A program made the position numbers and the translations under genes. This document shows, in pieces, positions 58,379 through 64,000 of a DNA stretch of 64,000 nucleotides; within the stretch, counting starts at the first letter, position 1, and every line of letters starts with the position of its first letter. Under the pieces are notes generated by a model, which did not search any database, had not been told where the DNA came from, and saw only the letters and a list, made by a program, of their open reading frames with translations. The stretch comes from Pseudoduganella guangdongensis (GTDB lineage: Bacteria; Pseudomonadota; Gammaproteobacteria; Burkholderiales; Burkholderiaceae_D): positions 62,001-126,000 of the forward strand of contig NZ_WWCJ01000007.1 of NCBI RefSeq assembly GCF_009857475.1, read 5' to 3'.

Positions 58379-60334
58379 TCAGATTTTGCGCTGGTCGCGC
58401 GGGAAGCGCAGGTGGTAGTGCAGGCCCATGCCGGGCGAACTGACCACCTTGACCGTGCCGCCCAGGGGGCCCGTCACCAGGTTGTACAGGATGTGCGCGC
58501 CCAGGCCGCTGCCGCCGCTGCCGCGCTTGGTGGTGAAGAAGGGGTCGAATAACTGCTGCAGCGTGGTGGCGTCCATGCCGATGCCGTCGTCGCTGTAGTC
58601 GAACAGGATATGGTCGCCATCGAGCTTGCCGGTGATGCGGATCTGCCCCTGCTGCCCTTCTTCAAAACCGTGCACCAGGGAGTTCACCACCATATTCGTC
58701 ACGATCTGCGATACGGCGCCGGGGAAACTCTCCAGGTGGATGTCGTTCGGGCAGTCGACCTTCACCGCGATCGGCTTGCCTTTCAGCTTGGGCTGCAGCG
58801 ACAGCAGCACTTCGTCCAGGTATTTGCGCAGGTTGAAGTGGCGGATGTTGTCGGAGCTCTGGTCGACCGCCACTTGCTTGAAGCTGCGCACCAGCGCGGC
58901 GGCGCGCTGGGTGTTGGTGGTCATGATCTTGAGCGATTGGTCGACCGTGTCGAAGAACTGGTGCAGGCCGTCTTCGTCCAGCACGCCTTCGGCCATGTCG
59001 AGCTTGCACAGGCGCAGTTCTTCCACCAGGTGGCTGGTGGCGGTGACGCAGATGCCGAGCGGGGTGTTGATTTCATGCGCGACGCCGGCCACCAGGCGGC
59101 CGAGCGAGGCCAGCTTTTCTTGCCGCACCAGCTCGCCCTGCGCGGTCTGCAACTGCGTCAGGGCGGTGGCCAGGGCGCGGTTCTGCTCTTCCAGTTCGGC
59201 TTTGGCGCGGCGGATGGCCAGGTCGGCGCGGGTGCGGGCAATCGCGGCGGCGGTGTGGTTGGCAACAAAGGCCAGGATGTCGAGCTCGGCCTGGGTATAC
59301 AGCACCGAGGCGTCGTAGCTTTGCACGATGATCACGCCCAGCGCTTGCTCGCCCACCAGCATGGGGACGCCGATCCAGCTGGCGATGCCCTGGTTGCCGA
59401 GCGGTTCGTTGATCTCGCCGCTGGCCATCAGGCCGGCGAAGGTGGCGCCGTCGAGCAGCATGGGGGTGCGTTTCTTGAGCACGAAGGAGCTCATGCCCAG
59501 GCCGTATTCGAAGCGTTTGACCGGCGCTTCCATGTCTTTTTCATCGACAAAGTACGGGATCGAGATTTCGTCGCTCTTGGGGTGGTACAGGCCGACCAGG
59601 AAATTGCGCGCGGTGATCAGGCTGCCGACGATGTCGTGCAGGCGGGCGTACAGCACCTTGGCATCCGATTCGGCCGAGGCGGAGGCGGACAGGCTGGCGA
59701 TTTCGTACAGGGCGCGCTGCAGGCGCTCGGCCTTGCTGCGCTCGGCCACTTCGCGCTCCAGTTCGAGCGTGCGCTCGCGCACGGCGCGCTCCAGGCGGTC
59801 CATGCTTTGCAACCCTTGCAGGGCGCTGGAAACGTGGTTGGCGATCTGGGCGAACAGGGCCTGGTCTTCTTCGCTGTAGGTGTGTTCCTTGTCGTAGCTC
59901 TGGATCACCATGGCGCCCAGTGCTTCGTGGTTCTGGTCCATCAGGGGGCAGCCGATCCAGTGCTCGGCGACAGTGCCGATGCCAAACACGTCGTTCTCGT
60001 CGCGCGCGCGCTGTTCGTCGCCGGTCATCACCAGGCGTTGCTTGTTGAGCATGACCCAGGCGGTGGGCGACTGGTCGGGGCTGGCCAGCTGCAGCAGCTC
60101 GTCCTTGTAGGGGTGGTCGTCCACTTCATCCACAAAGTAGACGAAGCGCACCGCGTTGCCCGGGGCGTCGCGCTCGCTCAGGGCGACGTAAAAATTGGCG
60201 GCATACATGATGCGGCCCAGGGCCGCGTGCACGGATTGCAGGAAGACAGTGATATCGGTGCAGCTGTTCGACAGCTGCCCAATTTCCAGCAGGATTTCCT
60301 GGACGGCCTCCAGGCGGCGCAGACGGCTTTCCAT
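58379..60334 (-). CDS. GAF-GAF sensor histidine kinase
   Basis: A 651-residue soluble protein with two GAF domains (about residues 15-165 and 215-370). Both carry blocks such as WIGCPLMDQNHEALGAMVIQSY and SWIGVPMLVGEQALGVIIVQSY, which are clearly related. A coiled coil (about 370-405) leads to HisKA with VAGVAHEINTPLG, then an HATPase (about 540-648) with DYSDDGIGMD, LFDPFFTTKRGSGGSGLG. No membrane helix, so it senses a cytoplasmic cue. Position opposite a DUF3369/HD-GYP regulator suggests it phosphorylates that protein. Confidence 0.92.
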   Translation of the reverse strand: MESRLRRLEAVQEILLEIGQLSNSCTDITVFLQSVHAALGRIMYAANFYVALSERDAPGNAVRFVYFVDEVDDHPYKDELLQLASPDQSPTAWVMLNKQRLVMTGDEQRARDENDVFGIGTVAEHWIGCPLMDQNHEALGAMVIQSYDKEHTYSEEDQALFAQIANHVSSALQGLQSMDRLERAVRERTLELEREVAERSKAERLQRALYEIASLSASASAESDAKVLYARLHDIVGSLITARNFLVGLYHPKSDEISIPYFVDEKDMEAPVKRFEYGLGMSSFVLKKRTPMLLDGATFAGLMASGEINEPLGNQGIASWIGVPMLVGEQALGVIIVQSYDASVLYTQAELDILAFVANHTAAAIARTRADLAIRRAKAELEEQNRALATALTQLQTAQGELVRQEKLASLGRLVAGVAHEINTPLGICVTATSHLVEELRLCKLDMAEGVLDEDGLHQFFDTVDQSLKIMTTNTQRAAALVRSFKQVAVDQSSDNIRHFNLRKYLDEVLLSLQPKLKGKPIAVKVDCPNDIHLESFPGAVSQIVTNMVVNSLVHGFEEGQQGQIRITGKLDGDHILFDYSDDGIGMDATTLQQLFDPFFTTKRGSGGSGLGAHILYNLVTGPLGGTVKVVSSPGMGLHYHLRFPRDQRKI

Positions 60335-60401
60335 CTTGTTCCCAAGGTTTACATGCGTCTGGGCAATATATCAGTTGGGGCGCGGGCAAGCCAGCGGAAA
60401 A

Positions 60402-60427
60402 AGCAAAGCCCGCGCGCGGCGCGGGCT
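60402..60427 (-). terminator. Terminator of the small proline-rich gene
   Basis: On the minus strand AGCCCGCG and CGCGGGCT form a perfect 8-bp stem (60407-60427) with a 5-base loop, followed by a T-rich run. It lies just after the stop of the 60435-60683 gene. Confidence 0.75.
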
Positions 60428-60434
60428 CGACGTG

Positions 60435-60683
60435 TCAGTGCAGGGACATGGCCGGCTGCCCGGGCGGCAGGATCGGCGGGCCAAGCGGCGTGATGCGCGG
60501 GTCGATGGCCGGTTCCGGCGTCTGATATTTGAAGGGTGTGATGATAATCGGTGGAATTGTCGGGGGCGCGGAGGGCGGGCCTTTGGGGCCGCCGCCGGAG
60601 CATTCCCTTGCGCTACGTTGGCGCAGTTCGCGATCGATTTCCAGGAGCAACGATTGGCTCCCGTCTCTTACTAGCCAAGCCAT
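60435..60683 (-). CDS. Unknown 82-residue protein with proline-rich tail
   Basis: I do not recognise this protein. The N-terminal part, MAWLVRDGSQSLLLEIDREL, is an amphipathic helix-like stretch. The C-terminal half is proline-rich (GGGPKGPPSAPPTIPP, then PLGPPILPPGQPA) without a hydrophobic anchor. It has all signals of a real gene: promoter 60714-60741, AGGAGGGG three bases before the ATG, and a terminator just past the stop. Not in an operon. Confidence 0.6.
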   Translation of the reverse strand: MAWLVRDGSQSLLLEIDRELRQRSARECSGGGPKGPPSAPPTIPPIIITPFKYQTPEPAIDPRITPLGPPILPPGQPAMSLH

Positions 60684-60713
60684 ATTCCCCTCCTAAACAG
60701 AGATCGGATATTC

Positions 60714-60741
60714 AGTATAGACAAAGGGGCAACGAATTCAA
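60714..60741 (-). promoter_or_regulatory. Promoter of the small proline-rich gene
   Basis: On the minus strand TTGAAT (60741-60736), 16 bases, TATACT (60719-60714). The ATG lies about 30 bases downstream. Confidence 0.55.
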
Positions 60742-60858
60742 GGCAATCCTCCCGGCCTTTCCATTCATCACGCCAAAACCGCCGTTCGTCGCAATCCGAT
60801 GGCCCGGCCGGGGTGCCAGGCCTACAGTGACACCATGTTCAACGCCAAGAGGCCCATC

Positions 60859-61251
60859 ATGAAAAAGGTACTTGCCCTCACCCTGCTCCTGTTCTTCTGC
60901 GGTATGGTTGCCGCCTGGTTCGTCATCGATGCCAACGACGTGCTCATCACCGTCGGCGACGAGGATTTCGACGGGCCGCTGGGCACCGTGCTGGGCACCG
61001 TGATTGCCGGCGGCGTGTTCGCCCTGGTGGCTGTGGTGATGACCTTGGTGGCCGTCATCATGGGCTTTGTCATGGCCGGCGTCGGGGTACTGGTAGTACT
61101 GTGCCTGGCCTTCGCGGCGGTGGTGACCGTCGCCGCCGTGTCGCCGCTGTTCCTGCCGGTCTTGATCCCTTTCGCCATCTACTGGTGGATCAAGCGCCGC
61201 GATCAGCGCAAGGCCAGCGCCGCGCCTGCCCTGGAACATGCGCCTGCTTGA
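60859..61251 (+). CDS. Unknown small membrane protein
   Basis: A 130-residue protein starting at ATG 60859 (MKKVLALTLLLFFCGMVAAW); ATG 60835 is an alternative. Three to four hydrophobic segments cover residues 3-21, 47-70, 72-95 and 100-115, with an acidic loop (DANDVLITVGDEDFDG) near residue 30. The tail is basic then Ala/Pro-rich. I know no family for it. It may be co-transcribed with the serine hydrolase 53 bases downstream. Confidence 0.65.
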   Translation: MKKVLALTLLLFFCGMVAAWFVIDANDVLITVGDEDFDGPLGTVLGTVIAGGVFALVAVVMTLVAVIMGFVMAGVGVLVVLCLAFAAVVTVAAVSPLFLPVLIPFAIYWWIKRRDQRKASAAPALEHAPA

Positions 61252-61304
61252 GCGGCCCTGCTCGGGTGCTAAAATGCAATTTTGCTAATTCGACAAAGCT
61301 GCCC

Positions 61305-62672
61305 ATGCGCCCGACCCTGCCCCTGCTGTTGTCCCTGGCCATCGCGCTCCCGGCCCACGCTGACAAGCTGGACGACGCCATCCTGGCGGAAATGAAGCGC
61401 AGCCATATTCCCGGCGTCTCGATCGCGGTGGTCAAGGATGGCAAGATTATCCGCGAGCAGGGTTATGGCTACGCCGACCTGGAGCACCAGGTCAAGGTCA
61501 CGCCGGACACCATCTTCCAGTCCGGCTCGGTCGGCAAGACCTTCACGGCGGCGCTGGTGATGCTGCTGGCGCAGGATGGCAAGTTGTCGCTGGAGGACCC
61601 GGTGTCCAAGCACCTGGCCAATACGCCGAAAGCGTGGGAAGGCATCACCATCCGCCACCTGCTGACGCATACCTCGGGCCTGGGCGACCCGTACGCGAAA
61701 CTGGACCTCACGCGCAACTACAGCGATGCGGAACTGATCGCGCTGGAGGCGCAGATCCCGGTGCTGTTCGCGCCCGGCGAAAAGTGGTCGTATTCGAATA
61801 TGGGCTACCACCTGCTTGGCTTCATCTGCAACAAGGCGGGCGGCAAATTCTACGGCGACCAGCTGCGCGAGCGCGTCTTTGCGCCGCTCGGCATGGGCAC
61901 GCGCATCATCAGCGAAGCCGACATCATCCCGCACCGCGCGCGCGGCTATGAGCGCAAGGACGGCCAACTGGTCAACCAGTCCTGGGTGGCGCCGCGCCTG
62001 AATACCACGGCGGACGGCAGCCTGTACCTGACGGCGCGCGACCTGGCCAAGTGGGACCTGGCGCTGTATGGCGACAAGGTGCTGCCGGCCAGCGTGCGCG
62101 CGGCCAGCTGGACGCCGGCCAAACTGAACGACGGCAGCAGCACCAACTACGGCTACGGCTGGGCGCTGTTCGAGCGCAACGGCCACCGCACCATCGCCCA
62201 TGGCGGTGCGTGGCAGGGCTTCCGCGCGCAGCTGTACCGCTTTGTCGACGACAAGTTGTCGGTGGTGGTGCTGGCCAATTCGGCCACGGCGCGCCCCGGC
62301 AAACTGGGCGACATCGTGGCGGCGCATTACCTGCCGGCGCTGGCGCCGCTGGCCAAGCCGGCCATCGCGGAAACCGAACCGGCGGTGGCGCAGCGCGTGC
62401 GCGCCATCTTCGCGCAGCTGGCCGGCGGCCAGCAGCCGGACGGCTTGAGCGAGAAAGTGGCGGCGCGCCTGTCGCCGGAATTCATTGCCATGGTGGCGGG
62501 CGACTTGCGCGAATGGGGCGCGCTGCAAACAGTGGAGCCGCTGGCGCGCAGCAGCGACGGTGAGCTGCGCAAATACAGCTACCGCCTGACCTTTGCCTCC
62601 GGCGTGCTGCTGGTGGACCTGGGGCTGGGCAAGGCCGACCAGGTCGACCAGCTCAGCATGCGTCCCGACTAA
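61305..62672 (+). CDS. Class-C beta-lactamase-family serine hydrolase
   Basis: A 455-residue protein. ATG 61305 gives a signal peptide (LPLLLSLAIALPAHA). S-V-G-K in FQSGSVGKTFTAAL supplies Ser/Lys (about residue 74), Y-S-N in WSYSNMGYHLLGF the Tyr, and H-G-G in RTIAHGGAWQGFRAQ replaces the KTG triad. The C-terminal 110 residues are an appended domain. This is the pattern of esterase/D-aminopeptidase-like relatives rather than true AmpC. Its stop is immediately followed by the convergent GGDEF gene end. A second relative sits at 39260-40702. Confidence 0.9.
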   Translation: MRPTLPLLLSLAIALPAHADKLDDAILAEMKRSHIPGVSIAVVKDGKIIREQGYGYADLEHQVKVTPDTIFQSGSVGKTFTAALVMLLAQDGKLSLEDPVSKHLANTPKAWEGITIRHLLTHTSGLGDPYAKLDLTRNYSDAELIALEAQIPVLFAPGEKWSYSNMGYHLLGFICNKAGGKFYGDQLRERVFAPLGMGTRIISEADIIPHRARGYERKDGQLVNQSWVAPRLNTTADGSLYLTARDLAKWDLALYGDKVLPASVRAASWTPAKLNDGSSTNYGYGWALFERNGHRTIAHGGAWQGFRAQLYRFVDDKLSVVVLANSATARPGKLGDIVAAHYLPALAPLAKPAIAETEPAVAQRVRAIFAQLAGGQQPDGLSEKVAARLSPEFIAMVAGDLREWGALQTVEPLARSSDGELRKYSYRLTFASGVLLVDLGLGKADQVDQLSMRPD

Positions 62673-64000
62673 TCAGCTTTCCACCCGGTTGCGCCCGCCG
62701 CGCTTGGCGCGGTACAGCGCGTGGTCGGCGCGCACCAGGGCCGCGTCGCTGCAGCGGTCGGCGGCTACCATGCCGGCCATGCCGATGCTGACCGTGATGG
62801 CGATGCTCCGGCCTTGCTGCTGCAGCGGCGTGTCGGCAATGCGCTGGCGCAGGCGTTCGGCAAAGGTGCGCGCCGCCTCCATGTCGGCGCCGGGCAGCAG
62901 GATGGCGAATTCCTCGCCGCCGACGCGGCCCAGCATATCGATCTTGCGCTGCGAGTCGCGCATCAAGCCGGCCAGGTGGCGCAGCACGGCGTCGCCCCAG
63001 TCGTGACCGTGGGCGTCGTTGATATCCTTGAAGTGGTCGATGTCGAGCATCAGCACGGCGGCGCGGCCGCCGACATCGCGCTGCAGGCGCGCTTGCTCGC
63101 TCTCCAGGCGCGCCATGAATTCGCGCCGGTTCGGCAGCCCGGTCAGGAAGTCGGTGGTGGCCAGCTGCACCAGTTCATCGTTCAGGCGTTTGCGTTCGGT
63201 GATATCGACCGTGGAGACGATGACGAAATCCAGCGCGTGCTCGTGGCCCGGCATGACCAGCAAGGTCAGTTCATTTTGCCGCTGCACGCCGTCCAGGCGC
63301 AGGAAGCTGCCCTCGCCCTGGAACAGGTGCTGGCCCTGCTCCAGCGCCAGCAGGGCTTGCGCGAACACCGGCAGCGCGGCCGGGGCGAAGTTCTGCGCCA
63401 GGCCGAGGCGGTCGAGCTGCTTGCTGGCCGGGTCGGCGCCCACCTGGGCCAGGGCGGCGGCATTGACGTCGGTGATGCGCACCAGGGCGGCCAGGCGCTG
63501 CAGCTGGCTGGGGTTGTTCTGCAGCCATTGGCCGCGATCCTCCACCCCCGATGCGGCCAGTTCCTGCAGGGCGCGCTGGACCGCCGACCAGTCCTGCTGC
63601 CACAGCGCCACCGGCGCGTGGTCGTACAGGCTGCGGAAGCGCGCTTCGCCCGCGCGCACGGCTTGCGCCGCGCGCGCCTGCTCGATGGCGATGCCGGCCA
63701 GGCTGGCCGCCTGGTCGATCAGGGTCATATGCGCTACGCTCGGGCGCTGCGGCTCGCGGTGGTAGATGGCGAAAGCGCCCAGCACCTTGCCGTTGGCGCC
63801 GCGCACCGGCTCCGACCAGCAGGCGCCCAGGCCGGCGCGCGCCGCCAGTTCGCGGAACGGCAGCCAGAGCGGATCGCTGCGGATGTCTTCCACGATGACG
63901 CGGCTGTTGCTGCTGACCGCCTTGCCGCAGGAACCATTGCCGTAGCCGACCGGCTGGTTGTGCAGGGCGTCGTTGAAAAAGGCCGGCAGGCTGGGCGCGG
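62673..64000 (-). CDS. GAF-PAS-GGDEF diguanylate cyclase, 5' part missing (window edge)
   Basis: The frame stays open to the right edge, so the N-terminus lies outside. Visible from the left of the protein: the end of a GAF domain with GYGNGSCGKAV, DIRSDPLW and the typical CWSEPVRGANGKVLGAFAIYH. A PAS-like domain with SLYDHAPVALWQQDWS follows, then a GGDEF domain with intact RVGGEEFAILLPG. The G-S-C-G-K and W-S-E-P-V elements belong to the GAF type found ahead of many cyclases and kinases. Predicted to make c-di-GMP. Its stop codon adjoins that of the serine hydrolase. Confidence 0.9.
   Translation of the reverse strand, partial: APSLPAFFNDALHNQPVGYGNGSCGKAVSSNSRVIVEDIRSDPLWLPFRELAARAGLGACWSEPVRGANGKVLGAFAIYHREPQRPSVAHMTLIDQAASLAGIAIEQARAAQAVRAGEARFRSLYDHAPVALWQQDWSAVQRALQELAASGVEDRGQWLQNNPSQLQRLAALVRITDVNAAALAQVGADPASKQLDRLGLAQNFAPAALPVFAQALLALEQGQHLFQGEGSFLRLDGVQRQNELTLLVMPGHEHALDFVIVSTVDITERKRLNDELVQLATTDFLTGLPNRREFMARLESEQARLQRDVGGRAAVLMLDIDHFKDINDAHGHDWGDAVLRHLAGLMRDSQRKIDMLGRVGGEEFAILLPGADMEAARTFAERLRQRIADTPLQQQGRSIAITVSIGMAGMVAADRCSDAALVRADHALYRAKRGGRNRVES

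Noticed and set aside
1..64000. CRISPR arrays, prophage, integrase or attachment sites beside tRNA-Phe
   Set aside because: No regularly spaced repeats and no integrase or phage structural genes were found. The sequence following the tRNA is its terminator and a housekeeping-type barrel gene, with no duplicated tRNA 3' end seen.

Overview
The window is GC-rich chromosomal DNA (roughly two thirds G+C by eye), densely coding on both strands. It has no prophage, CRISPR array, rRNA or intact insertion sequence. The gene families point to a free-living betaproteobacterium of the Oxalobacteraceae type (Massilia, Duganella or Janthinobacterium-like): many propeller-type sensors, many GGDEF/EAL/HD-GYP proteins, secreted serine hydrolases and peptidases, DUF2058, DUF3016 and Rnk. 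This placement is inference from gene content and style, not from a marker gene.

Layout. 0-10.3 kb: the 5' part of a tandem-PAS histidine kinase, an unknown secreted protein, tRNA-Phe with its own promoter and terminator, a small outer-membrane barrel protein, a membrane sulfatase/phosphoethanolamine-transferase-type enzyme, rnk behind an unusual leader with an upstream ORF, a PPOX-fold protein, and two diguanylate cyclases. 10.4-18.5 kb: an acyl-homoserine-lactone-acylase-like lipoprotein, a glutathione transferase, a secreted cyanophycinase-like peptidase, DUF2058, a CAP-domain protein, and a SnoaL/TPR pair. 18.6-24.6 kb: two tandem propeller histidine kinases with no adjacent regulator. 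24.6-32.0 kb: a DUF4214/cytochrome c lipoprotein, then divergently a tight seven-gene operon (Tat-exported alpha/beta hydrolase, catalase, isochorismatase-like hydrolase, XapX, amidohydrolase, DoxX, DUF1275). An orphan NarL-type regulator converges on the end of that operon.

32.8-46.4 kb: a CsgG-like lipoprotein, a membrane GGDEF-EAL protein, an M1 aminopeptidase, a GNAT, a MazG-like protein, a remnant that looks like an insertion-sequence end, a class-C-type serine hydrolase with an esterase, a DEAD-box helicase, an SDR and an M28 peptidase. 46.4-56.6 kb: a CHASE-PAS-GGDEF-EAL protein, a host-attachment-type protein, a PQQ-type sugar dehydrogenase, a thioesterase, DUF3016, PhoX behind a well-formed Pho box, an alpha/beta hydrolase coupled to a GNAT, and an Fpg/Nei glycosylase. 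56.7-64 kb: a convergent HD-GYP regulator and GAF histidine kinase with a 171-bp nested inverted-repeat element between them, a tiny proline-rich gene with complete signals, a small membrane protein, a second class-C serine hydrolase, and a GGDEF protein cut by the right edge.

The themes are signal transduction (three propeller receptors and six c-di-GMP enzymes in 64 kb) and export of hydrolases. The items most worth follow-up are the rnk leader, the catalase-amidohydrolase operon, the orphan propeller kinases with a possible partner regulator, and the REP-like palindromes. Coordinates of CDS include the stop codon. Starts were moved inward from the longest open frame wherever a ribosome-binding site, signal peptide or family N-terminus argued for it.
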